The notes beneath the pieces are model-generated. The model worked only from the letters and a program-made list of their open reading frames with translations, was not told the DNA's origin and ran no database searches. A DNA stretch of 64,000 nt, taken from the NCBI RefSeq assembly GCF_029201545.1, contig NZ_CP104007.1, positions 2,266,501 through 2,330,500 of the forward strand, written 5' to 3'. The stretch comes from Devosia sp. FJ2-5-3 (lineage in GTDB: Bacteria; Pseudomonadota; Alphaproteobacteria; Rhizobiales; Devosiaceae). How positions within the stretch are numbered: position 1 is the first letter of the stretch; each line of letters opens with the position of its first letter. The position numbers and the translations under genes are program-made. Below are positions 31,778-41,578 of this stretch, piece after piece.

Positions 31778-32641
31778 TCAGCTGGCGCGTCGCCGTTCGG
31801 TTTTGCGCGCCCCCACATCCCTGGTTGCTGCTCGCTTGGAAGTCTTCTTCTTTGCAGAAGGCTGGTCGCCCCCGCCCGCGCTCATGCGCAGGGCTTCGAG
31901 CAGATCATTCGATTTTGTGGGCTCGGGGCGCCGCAACGGAATTATCTTGCGGCCTTCTATCTTGGCCCGCACCATTTCGGCCATGGCCGTTTCGTATCGG
32001 TCATCGAACTTGTCCGGTTCGAACGCGCCAGACTTGGACTTGATGATGTGCTGTGCAAGCTCGAGCATCTCAGGCTCGATTTTATGCTCGCCAATCGACT
32101 TGAATATCTGCTTTGACGAGCGAACTTCATAGTCGAAGTTGAGTGTCGTTGCGATCAGGCCCTTCCGGTGTGCACGGATAAGGACAGGCCTCAACCGACG
32201 AAAAAGGACCGCATGGGCGATCGCAGCCACTTTTTGTCGGCGCATTGCTTCCCGGACGAGAACGAAGCTTTCCTCGGTCGCGTCTGAGGCAGGAAGCAGA
32301 TAGTAGGGCCGGTCAAAATAGGTAGGCTCTATGCGGTTGCAGGCAATGAAGGCCTGGACCGTCAGGCTTTTGTCGCTGTTCGGTATGGCTTCCGCGATCT
32401 CTTCGGGCTCCAATATGATGTAGGAGCCGTCATTCGTCTCATAGCCCTTGACCTGGTCTTCACTCTCAACTGGCTTTCCTGTCTTCTCGTCGACATAGAC
32501 CCGCCTGAGCCGATTTCCAGTCTCGCGATTGACCATATTCAGCGCGATACGTTCGGCCGTTGTGGCCGCCGTGTACATTTTCACCGGACACACAAGTTCA
32601 GCGATCTTGATTACACCTGACCAAACGGCTCGTGCTGCCAT
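31778..32641 (-). CDS. ku: Ku protein (NHEJ), copy 2
   Basis: A 287-aa Ku homologue: ARAVWSGVIKIAELVCPVKM, NMVNRETGNRLRRVYVDEKT and RRLRPVLIRAHRKGLIATTL, with a C-terminal basic tail (KKKTSKRAATRD). It is clearly a distinct paralogue of copy 1, not a recent duplicate. Rhizobia often keep several Ku genes that work with different LigD proteins. It is followed upstream by a UvrD-type helicase on the same strand, 65 bp away. Confidence 0.93.
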   Translation of the reverse strand: MAARAVWSGVIKIAELVCPVKMYTAATTAERIALNMVNRETGNRLRRVYVDEKTGKPVESEDQVKGYETNDGSYIILEPEEIAEAIPNSDKSLTVQAFIACNRIEPTYFDRPYYLLPASDATEESFVLVREAMRRQKVAAIAHAVLFRRLRPVLIRAHRKGLIATTLNFDYEVRSSKQIFKSIGEHKIEPEMLELAQHIIKSKSGAFEPDKFDDRYETAMAEMVRAKIEGRKIIPLRRPEPTKSNDLLEALRMSAGGGDQPSAKKKTSKRAATRDVGARKTERRRAS

Positions 32642-32705
32642 GACATCCCTCCGAGACAGCTCAACGAGTTGGGTCGCTCTCCGTTCCTTGGCCAGAGAGC
32701 TGGCC

Positions 32706-34769
32706 CTACCACATGCCCCGCATTTTTGCGGCGATGTCGATCACTGCTGGCTGTGAGGCGACGAGTTCCGGCCGGATGGGCGAGACAGCTGGCCACAATA
32801 TGTCCTCGAACAACGTCGTCATCGCCCTCGGGATGAAGCGTGTCCGTTGCGCGTAGAGGTGGCGATCGCCATTGCGACTTTGTTGGGTGACATAAAATCG
32901 TTGCGGGACGAGCAAATGAAGCTCGTCCTTTGCTCGCGTCATGGCCACATAGAGCAGCCGCCGCTCCTCCTCCAGTTCGTGAGCTGTGCCGGTGCCCAAA
33001 TCCGAGGGTATGCAGCCATCAACGACGTTGAGCACATGCACAGATTTCCACTCCTGGCCCTTGGCGGAATGGATCGTCGACAAGATGAGATAGTCCTCAT
33101 CCCGCAACGGCACTCCGGCCTGATCGCTGGTCGCATCAGGCGGATCGAGGGTCAATTCGGTGAGGAAGTGCTCCCGGCTCCGATAGCCGGCGGCGATCTG
33201 CTCTAACTGCACAATGTCGGCACTTCGCGTTTGTGCATCCTCATAGCTGGCTTCGAGAAGCGGCTCATACCAGTGACGTGCATAGGCGAGCTCAAGCGGC
33301 CACGCCGTGTCGCGCCCTGAAAGGCGAGAGAACAGGGCGACCATATCCGTCCATGCCTCCCCTGCCCGCGCTGGAGGCGGCACTTCCGACAGGGCCCAGA
33401 CCGGATCATTGGCGGCGACCAGAACGTTGAGAACGCGGCCGGCAATGCCCGGGCCAATCCCTGGCAGCAGCTGCAGGACGCGAAAGCCGGCAACCCGATC
33501 ACGCGGGTTCTCGACCCAGCGCAGGATCGAGAGGAGGTCCTTGATGTGGGCGGAGTCCAGGAATTTCAGGCCGCCGAATTTCACGAACGGAATTTTGCGT
33601 CGGGTGAGCTCGATTTCCAGCGGACCTGAATGGCTGGACGTCCGGAACAACACAGCCTGCTGCTTAAGCGGGACGCCGGCCTCACGTGCTTCGAGGACAG
33701 ACTTTGCCACATAGCCCACCTGGTCGGCTTCGTCCTGGACGGTTACGAGGCGCGGCTTGGTGGCAGATGTGCGTTCAGTCCACAAATTCTTTGTAAAGCG
33801 CTCGGCCGATTGGTCGATGACCGCGTTCGACGCCTCCAGAATAGGCTGGGTGGACCGATAATTGCGGTCCAGCGTCACGACTGCAGCGGGCGGCGTAAAC
33901 GCAGTTGGGAAGTCGAGGATATTGCGCACAGTCGCCGCCCGAAACGAATAGATGGACTGCGCGTCATCTCCGACCACGGTCAGGCCTTTCCCATCCGGCC
34001 GCATGGACAGCAAGACGGCGCTCTGGAGCCGATTAGTGTCCTGATATTCGTCGACAAGGATGTGATCGAAGCGCTCCGAAACCTCGCGGGCGATGGCAGG
34101 TTCGGACATCATGCCGGCCCAGTAGAGCAGCAAATCGTCGTAATCGAGCACATTCTGTTCCTGTTTGGCCGCTACATATGCGCCAAACAGGCGGCGGAGT
34201 TCGTCCGACCAGATGGCGCACCACGGAAACGCAGATTTCAGCACCTCGTCCAAGTCTGCTTGCGAATTCACCACGCGGGAATAAATGGCCAGGCACGTTC
34301 CCTTGGTCGGAAAGCGGCTTTCCGTCTGGCTGAATTCAAGCTCGTGGCGGACGAGATTCATCAGATCGGCCGAGTCTTCCCGGTCGTGGATGGTGAAGGC
34401 CGGATCGAGTCCGATCTGCTGAGCATGCTGGCGCAGCAGGCGCGCGCCAATGCCGTGGAACGTGCCAGACCATTCGAGCGCCCCAGTCACGGCCCCTGCC
34501 CCAACGCCGAGGATCTGCCCGGCAATCCGCTCGACCCGTCGGCTCATCTCGCTGGCAGCCCGTCGGGAGAACGTCAGAAGCAACATACGGCGCGGGTCTG
34601 CGCCATTGACGACGAGATGGGCGACACGGTGCGCCAGCGTATTTGTCTTTCCGGAGCCGGCTCCCGCTATGACAAGGAGCGGTCCAGCGTCCGGCGTTCC
34701 GATCCCGTGCTCGACTGCCCGGCGCTGGTTGATATTGAGCGCGTCGAGATAGGCGGCAGGAGCGGACAC
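32706..34769 (-). CDS. UvrD/Rep-type superfamily 1 DNA helicase
   Basis: A 687-aa 3'-5' DNA helicase. All SF1A motifs are visible: AGAGSGKTNTLAHR, LLTFSRRAASEM, DEYQDTN, VGDDAQSIYSFRAA, LDRNYRST, TIHSAKGQEWKSVHV and VAMTRAKDELHL. Start is GTG 34769. Directly upstream of a ku gene on the same strand, so it may take part in end processing during end joining; a general UvrD-like role in repair is the alternative. The large antisense ORF over it is a codon-bias shadow. Confidence 0.9.
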   Translation of the reverse strand: MSAPAAYLDALNINQRRAVEHGIGTPDAGPLLVIAGAGSGKTNTLAHRVAHLVVNGADPRRMLLLTFSRRAASEMSRRVERIAGQILGVGAGAVTGALEWSGTFHGIGARLLRQHAQQIGLDPAFTIHDREDSADLMNLVRHELEFSQTESRFPTKGTCLAIYSRVVNSQADLDEVLKSAFPWCAIWSDELRRLFGAYVAAKQEQNVLDYDDLLLYWAGMMSEPAIAREVSERFDHILVDEYQDTNRLQSAVLLSMRPDGKGLTVVGDDAQSIYSFRAATVRNILDFPTAFTPPAAVVTLDRNYRSTQPILEASNAVIDQSAERFTKNLWTERTSATKPRLVTVQDEADQVGYVAKSVLEAREAGVPLKQQAVLFRTSSHSGPLEIELTRRKIPFVKFGGLKFLDSAHIKDLLSILRWVENPRDRVAGFRVLQLLPGIGPGIAGRVLNVLVAANDPVWALSEVPPPARAGEAWTDMVALFSRLSGRDTAWPLELAYARHWYEPLLEASYEDAQTRSADIVQLEQIAAGYRSREHFLTELTLDPPDATSDQAGVPLRDEDYLILSTIHSAKGQEWKSVHVLNVVDGCIPSDLGTGTAHELEEERRLLYVAMTRAKDELHLLVPQRFYVTQQSRNGDRHLYAQRTRFIPRAMTTLFEDILWPAVSPIRPELVASQPAVIDIAAKMRGMW

Positions 34770-34933
34770 GAATCATACCCTAGGTCGCTGGAGATGGAAG
34801 CGTCAGAGTATTCCCCTTTTGTTCGCCCGGTCCAGCCTTCTCTGCACGGCACTGAAACTCCGCGCGCCGTCGTGCGACGGGCGTCGCATTTGCTATGGTG
34901 CAGAAAAACGATTCCCAGCACCAGGGTGAGAAA

Positions 34934-35749
34934 ATGCAGCCGTCACGCGACATCTCCCGGCTTATCGAAATCATGGCGGCGCTCCGCGATCCGGATTCGG
35001 GGTGCCCCTGGGATCTCGATCAGGACTTTTCCACCATCAAGAACTACACGATCGAAGAGGCGTACGAGGTTGCCGATGCAATCGATCGCCAGGATTTCTC
35101 CGATCTTCGCGAGGAACTGGGCGACCTGCTCCTGCAGCCCATCTACCATGCGCAGATGGCCAAGGAGGGCGGCCACTTTGACATTGGCGACGTCATATAC
35201 GGCATCACCGAGAAGCTCATTCGCCGGCATCCTCATGTCTTTGGCGACATAACCGAAGTCGGGGCAGCCGCGGCACAGGGGCGTTGGGAAGCCATCAAGG
35301 TAGAAGAACGCGCTGCCAAGGCCGCCATCAAGGGCGACACCGCCCCTTCCCTATTGGACGACGTTCCGCAAGTGCTCCCGGCGCTGGCCCGGGCCGAGAA
35401 GCTCACCAAGCGTGCAGCGAAGGTCGGTTTCGATTGGCCGGATTTTGCGTCGGTCCGCGCAAAGGTCGAAGAAGAACTGGCCGAGGTTTCCGAGGCGCAG
35501 CTCTCAGGCGATGCAAAGGCGTTGAACGAAGAGATCGGCGATCTGCTGTTCGCCGTGGCCAATCTGGCGCGTCAGGCGGGCGTCGATCCCGAGGCCGCGC
35601 TCCGTGACGCCAATTCCAAGTTCACCCGCCGCTTCCACTATGTGGAAGCCCGTTGCCGGCAAGACCAGATTGAGCCTGCAGAAGCAGGCCTCGATCGACT
35701 GGACGCATATTGGAACGAGATAAGGGCGGCCGATAAGGCTCAGTCCTAG
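34934..35749 (+). CDS. mazG: Nucleoside triphosphate pyrophosphohydrolase MazG
   Basis: A 271-aa NTP pyrophosphohydrolase that removes noncanonical or excess nucleotides. Two tandem MazG domains are seen: RDPDSGCPWDLDQDFSTIKN, EEAYEVADAI and EELGDLLLQ in the first, then EEELAEVSEA and EEIGDLLFAVANLAR in the second. Both have the EExxE and ExxD metal-binding pattern. ATG 34934 follows GGGTGAG; ATG 34895 would add 13 residues. Convergent with hflX. Confidence 0.93.
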   Translation: MQPSRDISRLIEIMAALRDPDSGCPWDLDQDFSTIKNYTIEEAYEVADAIDRQDFSDLREELGDLLLQPIYHAQMAKEGGHFDIGDVIYGITEKLIRRHPHVFGDITEVGAAAAQGRWEAIKVEERAAKAAIKGDTAPSLLDDVPQVLPALARAEKLTKRAAKVGFDWPDFASVRAKVEEELAEVSEAQLSGDAKALNEEIGDLLFAVANLARQAGVDPEAALRDANSKFTRRFHYVEARCRQDQIEPAEAGLDRLDAYWNEIRAADKAQS

Positions 35750-35769
35750 CTGTCAACTGGACCCGCCGA

Positions 35770-35807
35770 GAAGCCGGACCGCAGGGGATGCCCGCGGTCC
35801 AGACTTC
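35770..35807. terminator. Bidirectional hairpin between mazG and hflX
   Basis: GGACCGC / GCGGTCC stem with an outer GAAG / CTTC stem, in the gap between two convergent genes. It probably ends transcription on both strands, though U-runs are short. Confidence 0.5.
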
Positions 35808-35809
35808 TC

Positions 35810-37174
35810 CTAGAGATCGGAAATGGCGATCCGTCCATTGAAGCGTTCGAGGAAGGTCGTCTTGTGCCGCGGGTCGACGCGGACAACGAAATCCTGGCCG
35901 TTCTCGTCCGGCTCGCCGCGCTCTATGACCTCTGCATGGCTGTGCAGCCAACCGATGTCGCTGCCGGCACTGTGGGGCACATGCACGTGGTATGTACGGC
36001 TGCGCTCCGACAGGGCCGCCTCGATGGCCAGTCCGAGTTGATCCAGGCCCTGCCCCGTCTTCGCCGAAACCGGAACAGTGGCAGCAACCTTTCCTGCAGG
36101 CGTCGCCGCCGTCATAAGGTCGCTGGTCGGATCGAGCATGTCGACCTTGTTCCAGATCTCGATGATCGGCGTCGTCTCGGCCGAAACACCAAGGTCGGTT
36201 AGGACCTTCAACACATCGGTGGCCTGCGCTGGGTGGTCGGGATTGGCTATATCGCGAACGTGCAGGACGACGTCAGCGTCCACCACCTCTTCAAGCGTCG
36301 CGCGGAACGCCGCCACCAGATCCGTCGGCAGGTCGGCCACGAAGCCCACCGTGTCGCTGAGCATGACTTCACGCCCATGCGGCAGTTCCAACCGCCGAAT
36401 AGTCGTATCCAGGGTGGCGAACAGCAGGTTCTCGGCAAAAACGCCAGCACCCGTCATGGTATTGAAGAGGCTCGATTTTCCGGCGTTGGTGTAGCCCACA
36501 AGAGCGACGATCGGAAATGGCGCGCGATCACGTTGGCGCCTTTGCTGGGCGCGCGTGCGCTTGACCTTTTCCAGCCTCTCCTCGAGCAGCACGATGCGCT
36601 CGGTGATCTGGCGTCGGTCGCTTTCGATCTGTGTTTCGCCAGGACCACCCATGAAGCCCATGCCACCGCTGCCGCGCTGACGTTCAAGGTGGGTCCAGGA
36701 CCGTACCAGCCGGCTTTTCTGGTAGTTGAGATGGGCAAGTTCGACTTGCAGGACACCCTCGCGGGTGGCCGCACGTTCGCCGAAAATCTCCAGAATGAGC
36801 GCTGTTCGATCAAGAACCTTGGTGCCGGTTTCTTTTTCGAGATTGCGCTGCTGGATAGGGCTGAGGGCGGCGTCGACGAGGATGAGATCGATCTCCTCTT
36901 CCTTGACGCGCCGCGCCAGTTCTTCGACATGCCCGCCGCCCATGAAGGTCGCGGGCTTGATCTCGCGAACCTTGATGGCTTCGGAAAAAATGATGTCGAG
37001 GCGAATGGCGCCTGCCAGCCCCTCAAATTCGGCCTGGCGCGCCTCTATGCTGCGATGCATTCCGACACCGCGCACTTCGGGACAAATCAATCCAGCGCGT
37101 GTTGGATGCTCAATTCGGTCGATAAAGGCCCGAGGGCCGCCCGGGCCGTCTTCGTCCTCGTCAAAATGATCCAT
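35810..37174 (-). CDS. hflX: GTPase HflX
   Basis: A 454-aa ribosome-associated GTPase that splits stalled ribosomes. N-terminal HflX domain (GLICPEVRGV, GGGHVEELARR) and the glycine-rich linker GSGGMGFMGGPGETQIESDR are seen. The G domain has LVGYTNAGKSSLFN, the DTVGFVADLP switch and NKVD. An unusual acidic N-terminus (MDHFDEDEDGPGG) precedes the family domain. It follows hfq on the same strand with a 9-bp gap, the classic hfq-hflX pair. Confidence 0.95.
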   Translation of the reverse strand: MDHFDEDEDGPGGPRAFIDRIEHPTRAGLICPEVRGVGMHRSIEARQAEFEGLAGAIRLDIIFSEAIKVREIKPATFMGGGHVEELARRVKEEEIDLILVDAALSPIQQRNLEKETGTKVLDRTALILEIFGERAATREGVLQVELAHLNYQKSRLVRSWTHLERQRGSGGMGFMGGPGETQIESDRRQITERIVLLEERLEKVKRTRAQQRRQRDRAPFPIVALVGYTNAGKSSLFNTMTGAGVFAENLLFATLDTTIRRLELPHGREVMLSDTVGFVADLPTDLVAAFRATLEEVVDADVVLHVRDIANPDHPAQATDVLKVLTDLGVSAETTPIIEIWNKVDMLDPTSDLMTAATPAGKVAATVPVSAKTGQGLDQLGLAIEAALSERSRTYHVHVPHSAGSDIGWLHSHAEVIERGEPDENGQDFVVRVDPRHKTTFLERFNGRIAISDL

Positions 37175-37183
37175 ATAGTTCCG

Positions 37184-37435
37184 TCAGTCGTGGTCGGTGT
37201 TTTGCTCGGGGTCGAACAATTGGATCGGCGCGCCCGGCATAATTGTCGAGATGGCGTGCTTATAAACCAGTTGCGACTGAGCGTCACGACGCAGAAGCAG
37301 ACAGAAATTGTCGAACCAGGTGATTACACCCTGCAGCTTTACACCATTCACGAGAAAAATCGTGACCGGCACCTTCTGCTTGCGAACGTGATTGAGAAAG
37401 GAATCCTGCAGGTTTTGCTGCTTTTCACTAGCCAT
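37184..37435 (-). CDS. hfq: RNA chaperone Hfq
   Basis: An 83-aa Hfq. The Sm1 motif [20 protein letters not shown] and the Sm2 motif [10 protein letters not shown] are intact, and [12 protein letters not shown] forms the N-terminal helix. ATG 37435 gives the normal length; longer frames are noise. It sits between ntrX and hflX. A trkA gene, present here in some relatives, is absent. Confidence 0.96.
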   Translation of the reverse strand: MASEKQQNLQDSFLNHVRKQKVPVTIFLVNGVKLQGVITWFDNFCLLLRRDAQSQLVYKHAISTIMPGAPIQLFDPEQNTDHD

Positions 37436-37611
37436 TTTTGGCCTCTTTTGCCGCGGCATTGATTGTCGCTGTTGTCGTCGCAATTTCTTGCGCCCGGGCC
37501 GATGAAGAACTGCCGCCCAGCCCTTCAAAACCCCGGAATTATCGTACCATGCACAATATGGCATACATGCGCGACGCTGCCTACCCGCGCTTGATGTCCG
37601 GCTTGCGCCAA

Positions 37612-37628
37612 GGGCCTTTTAGAGGCCC
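37612..37628 (-). terminator. Hairpin at the end of ntrX
   Basis: GGGCCT, five bases, AGGCCC, overlapping the ntrX stop codon. Without a clear U-run on the minus strand, so termination is likely but not certain. Confidence 0.4.
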
Positions 37629-39001
37629 AGTGACTTTATTTTCCTGTGCAGCGCACTGCGCTCCATTCCCACGAACTCGGCAGTCTTGGAAATGTTCCCG
37701 CCGAATCGCTCGATCTGAGCGAGGAGATATTGACGCTCGAAGACTTCGCGGGCATCGCGCAGAGGCAGGCTCATCAAATGCGCAGAGGTGTCGGCATCGC
37801 CAACGGTGGGCAGTACCTCCCCGATGTCCGAGGGCAACATGTTTGCGGTGATGATGCCGTTCTCCGGTTGCTGGTCCTTCATCAGGATCAGGAGACGCTC
37901 GATCGAATTGCGCAACTGTCGCGCATTGCCGGGCCAGTCCTGTGCCTGCAGAACGGCAATGGCGTCATCGCCGATGGTCACACGCTGAAGATTGTGCATG
38001 CGGCAGACCTGCTCGATGAAGACATTGACCAGGGGCGGCACATCCTCCCGCCGTTCTTTGAGCGGCGTCAGTTGCACCGGAACGATCGCCAGGCGATGGA
38101 ATAGGTCAGAACGGAACTCACCCAATTCCGTCTGTGACGCCACGTTCTGCGAACTCGACGAAATGATGCGGACATCGATCGGAACCGCCTGGCTGCCGCC
38201 AACGCGCTGGAACCGGTTTTCGACGAGCGTCCGCAGGAGCGCCGTCTGCACCTGTTGTGGCAGCGTCGTCACCTCGGAAAGGTAGAGCGTGCCCCCGTGT
38301 GCCCGCTCCAGCGCCCCGACCTCGATTTTCAAGAGGCCATTCTTTTCGCGAGCTTCGCGACCAAACAGAACGACCGGGACCTCTTCGGGGGCATAGAGCG
38401 ATGCGTTGATCTCCACAAAGGGGGAGTCCGAACGCGGGCTGCGCTGGTGGATGAGGCGCGCTACCAGACCCTTGCCCGCCCCTGACGGGCCCGAAATGAA
38501 GATACGGGAATTGGTCGGGGCGGATTTCTCGATCAGCCCCCTGATCTGCTGCAGGGCCGGCGACGTGCCCACCATATCGGCATTCTTTGCAGCAGAACGC
38601 TCCTTGAGCTCGGCAACTTCGGTGCGAAGCCGCGTCGCCTCCATGGCGCGTTGCGTGACGTGCAGCAGCCGGTCGATCTTGAACGGTTTCTCGATATAGT
38701 CGTAGGCGCCGCGGCGGATCGCCGAGACTGCCGTTTCGACATTGCCATGGCCAGAAATCATCACGACCGGCATGTCCGGGTGCTGGCTCTGGAAAACGTC
38801 GAGCAATTGTAGTCCGTCGAGGCGCGAACCCTGCATCCAGATGTCGAGGAAAACCAGACTTGGTCGCCGTCGCGCGATCTCGTTGAGTCCGCTATCAGCG
38901 TCGTGCGCCTGTCGGGTCTCGAACCCCTCATCTTCAAGGATGCCAGCGATCAGATCGCGGATATCGTCCTCGTCGTCGATGATCAGAATGTCCAGTGCCA
39001 T
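37619..39001 (-). CDS. ntrX: Response regulator NtrX
   Basis: A 460-aa NtrC-family regulator. Receiver domain: IIDDEDDIRDLI, phospho-Asp in VFLDIWMQG. An AAA+ domain with SGPSGAGKGLVARLI follows. The L1 loop region reads FGREAREKNGLLKIEVGALERA, so the sigma-54 GAFTGA motif is not there. Fis-type helix-turn-helix at the C-terminus: GGNISKTAEFVGMERSALHR. The start overlaps the ntrY stop by one base. It pairs with NtrY in nitrogen and redox control. The missing GAFTGA suggests it does not activate sigma-54 in the standard way, as also reported for some relatives. Confidence 0.94.
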   Translation of the reverse strand: MALDILIIDDEDDIRDLIAGILEDEGFETRQAHDADSGLNEIARRRPSLVFLDIWMQGSRLDGLQLLDVFQSQHPDMPVVMISGHGNVETAVSAIRRGAYDYIEKPFKIDRLLHVTQRAMEATRLRTEVAELKERSAAKNADMVGTSPALQQIRGLIEKSAPTNSRIFISGPSGAGKGLVARLIHQRSPRSDSPFVEINASLYAPEEVPVVLFGREAREKNGLLKIEVGALERAHGGTLYLSEVTTLPQQVQTALLRTLVENRFQRVGGSQAVPIDVRIISSSSQNVASQTELGEFRSDLFHRLAIVPVQLTPLKERREDVPPLVNVFIEQVCRMHNLQRVTIGDDAIAVLQAQDWPGNARQLRNSIERLLILMKDQQPENGIITANMLPSDIGEVLPTVGDADTSAHLMSLPLRDAREVFERQYLLAQIERFGGNISKTAEFVGMERSALHRKIKSLGL

Positions 39002-41328
39002 TATTTATGAACAACCGCCGATAGCGGCGGCTCCTCCTGTTCGGATGCTAGCGCGGCGGCCGGTGCCACCACATCCTTGTCGTTGTTCTTGGCGGGTGCC
39101 TTGAGCGGCAGCGTAAAGGTTACGCACGCGCCTGTTCTGCCCTGCCCGTCCGGTTCGGCATCAATCAATTCAACTATGCCCCCGTGCTGCTCGATGATCC
39201 TGGCTACGATTGCCAGGCCCAGTCCGGTACCCTTGTCCCGGGTGGTCATATAAGGCTCCAGCAGGCGCTGCCTGTTTTCCTTGGGCCAGCCCTTGCCATT
39301 GTCCGAGACTGAAATACGGGCGTTGTTACCTTCGATATGGGCTTCCACCTTAATGATTGGTTGCATGTCGGGGCCGAGTTGCAGCCCCTCGAACGCCTCC
39401 ACGGCGTTCTTGATGAGGTTGGTGAGTGTCTGTGCCACGAGCCTGGTATCGAACCATGCCAGGATGATTTCGTCCGGCAATTGGGTGACGATATCCACCT
39501 CGGGAAGACGAACGCTCTCGAGAAAGACCGCCTGTCGGATCGTGTCGCTGAGATCTGCCAGTTCCGGTGCAGCCTCCGGCATGCGTGCAAAGGCCGAGAA
39601 TTCGTCGACCATGCGGCCGATATCGCCGACCTGACGCACGATGGTATTGATGCACTTGTCGAAGATCTCCCGATCGTCCTCCAGCTTGCTGCCATAGCGC
39701 CGGCGAAGGCGCTCGGCCGACAACTGGATCGGGGTCAGCGGGTTCTTGATTTCGTGCGCGATGCGACGGGCGACGTCGGCCCAGGCGCTGGTGCGCTGGG
39801 CAGATTCAAGCTCGGTAATATCGTCGAAAGTCACGACATAACCCTTGGATTCTGTGATCGTACCCTCGCGGGTAAGCTGGATCTGATAGATGCGGCGGTT
39901 CGTTTCATTGCCGAGCTGGATCTGGTCGCGGACCTGCCCACGCCGGGCCGAGCGGGCCTTCTCCATGGTTGGAGCGATCTCGGGCAGGACATCTTCCATC
40001 CGCTCGCCCATCAGCTCGAATTCGCTGCGGCCCAGCATCTGGCAGGCCCGCGCATTGACCAGCGTTACCGCTCCATAGGCGTCGAGCCCAACTATCCCGG
40101 CCGACACGCCCTCCACCACCGCTTCGGTGAACTGGCGGCGTTTCTCGTTGACCTCATTTGCGGCGAGCAGGGCCAGGCGTTGCTGGCGCAATTGCTGCGT
40201 CATGCGGTTGAAGCCGTTCGAGAGATCGCGCAGATCGCCCCGCCCTTCCTGGACCGGAACCTGTACATCTAGGTCCCCGCCACTAACCCGGCGCGAGGCC
40301 ACCATGAGATTACGGATCGGATCAACGAAGCGGTTCGCCAACGCGATGCCGATCCAGAGTGCGGCCAGCAGCAGCACCACGGCCATGCCGACATACATGA
40401 TCGTAAACGTAATCTGGAACACGAGCCGGTTCGACGCATATTCCCGATATTCCGTTATATTCTCGTCGGTTAGGCGCATATATTCAAGCACTTCGGCATC
40501 CACCGGACGCGCGACGAACAGATAGGTGTCGTCATATCCGCGCAGCTTCACCACCGAGCCGACGAGATTGGTGCTGCCGGGGGCGATCGCGGTTGGAATG
40601 CCCTCGACCACGCCCTGGGTGATCCCTTGGGGAAGCTTTGGGAAGCCTCCGGCGGCGTTGATCTGCGCGCGCATCAACGTCTGCCCATCGGTGTCGATGA
40701 GCGAGGTGAAGGGAAGCGACCGAGTCACCGCCAGGGCCGTCAGGATGCGCTCAAAGCGTTGCGGCTCGTTGAGATAGGTGTTGTGGGCCTGCTCAAGCTC
40801 TGCAGCAACCCAGATGATGTCATCGCGCAGCACCTGCGCATGCTCGAGCATGTAGGATCGCGCCACGAGGCGTGAGCTCTCCACCATGGCGCGCGTGCGC
40901 TCCGAAAACCACTGGTCGAGCCCCTGGTTCAGCGCAATGGTCGCGACAACCGCCACAAGTGCCGCGGGAATTGCCGCCACGAAAGCGAACATGCCGACCA
41001 TGCGGATCTGCAACGCCGCGCCCGGTTGGCGCGCCAGGCGCGCCTGCACAAGCAACACCGCTTCGGTGACCACCAGCGCCAGCACCAGCAGTACCAATAT
41101 GCCGGTCACGATCCAGATTGCGGTCCAGATTGTGGGTGACGGCTCGATATTGGTCGTTCCGGAGAGGATCAGGAACGAAATGAGCGACATCAAGACCGAG
41201 GCGAACACCACCACGAAGCCGAGCAGCCGTAGAGGGCGATTCCCCTGGTTGGAGAAAAGCGAACGGCGTTGAGCTGGCGCAACAACTGGTTCGTGTCGCG
41301 CCGAGTTTTCGCTGACCGCGTCGGTCAT
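39001..41328 (-). CDS. ntrY: Sensor histidine kinase NtrY
   Basis: A 775-aa membrane kinase with four hydrophobic spans (LRLLGFVVVFASVLMSLISF, IWIVTGILVLLVLALVVTEA, VGMFAFVAAIPAALVAVVAT, ITFTIMYVGMAVVLLLAALW), a periplasmic stretch between the third and fourth, HAMP (VDPIRNLMVASRRVSGGDLD) and PAS. The phospho-His is in [15 protein letters not shown], followed by N, G1 and G2 boxes. Start ATG 41328 is chosen; the upstream frame lacks a good start. It is the partner of NtrX. Divergent from a DMT transporter gene. Confidence 0.94.
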   Translation of the reverse strand: MTDAVSENSARHEPVVAPAQRRSLFSNQGNRPLRLLGFVVVFASVLMSLISFLILSGTTNIEPSPTIWTAIWIVTGILVLLVLALVVTEAVLLVQARLARQPGAALQIRMVGMFAFVAAIPAALVAVVATIALNQGLDQWFSERTRAMVESSRLVARSYMLEHAQVLRDDIIWVAAELEQAHNTYLNEPQRFERILTALAVTRSLPFTSLIDTDGQTLMRAQINAAGGFPKLPQGITQGVVEGIPTAIAPGSTNLVGSVVKLRGYDDTYLFVARPVDAEVLEYMRLTDENITEYREYASNRLVFQITFTIMYVGMAVVLLLAALWIGIALANRFVDPIRNLMVASRRVSGGDLDVQVPVQEGRGDLRDLSNGFNRMTQQLRQQRLALLAANEVNEKRRQFTEAVVEGVSAGIVGLDAYGAVTLVNARACQMLGRSEFELMGERMEDVLPEIAPTMEKARSARRGQVRDQIQLGNETNRRIYQIQLTREGTITESKGYVVTFDDITELESAQRTSAWADVARRIAHEIKNPLTPIQLSAERLRRRYGSKLEDDREIFDKCINTIVRQVGDIGRMVDEFSAFARMPEAAPELADLSDTIRQAVFLESVRLPEVDIVTQLPDEIILAWFDTRLVAQTLTNLIKNAVEAFEGLQLGPDMQPIIKVEAHIEGNNARISVSDNGKGWPKENRQRLLEPYMTTRDKGTGLGLAIVARIIEQHGGIVELIDAEPDGQGRTGACVTFTLPLKAPAKNNDKDVVAPAAALASEQEEPPLSAVVHK

Positions 41329-41578
41329 AGATGGTCTTGCATCCTCTTCGCTGTGCCGAACTGGCCTCGAAAATATCCGTCTTGCCAGCAATGAGCGGCC
41401 ACGCGCGTGAGCCTGACCCAATTTGGCGGACCCTTCAAGATAAATGTTGCTAAAATGTGACACTGTGTCGTGTGGGCAGGCGATCCGGTCGCTCTCACAC
41501 GGCGGATCGGGCATGCGCTGACATATATGGACAATCGATCGGGCTTGGAGCACACACGGCCGACCTCCTTAAAGCGCG

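Noticed and set aside
33630..35252. 540-aa plus-strand frame opposite the helicase
   Set aside because: Antisense shadow of a GC-rich gene: no ribosome binding site, no family resemblance, and it overlaps both the helicase and mazG.
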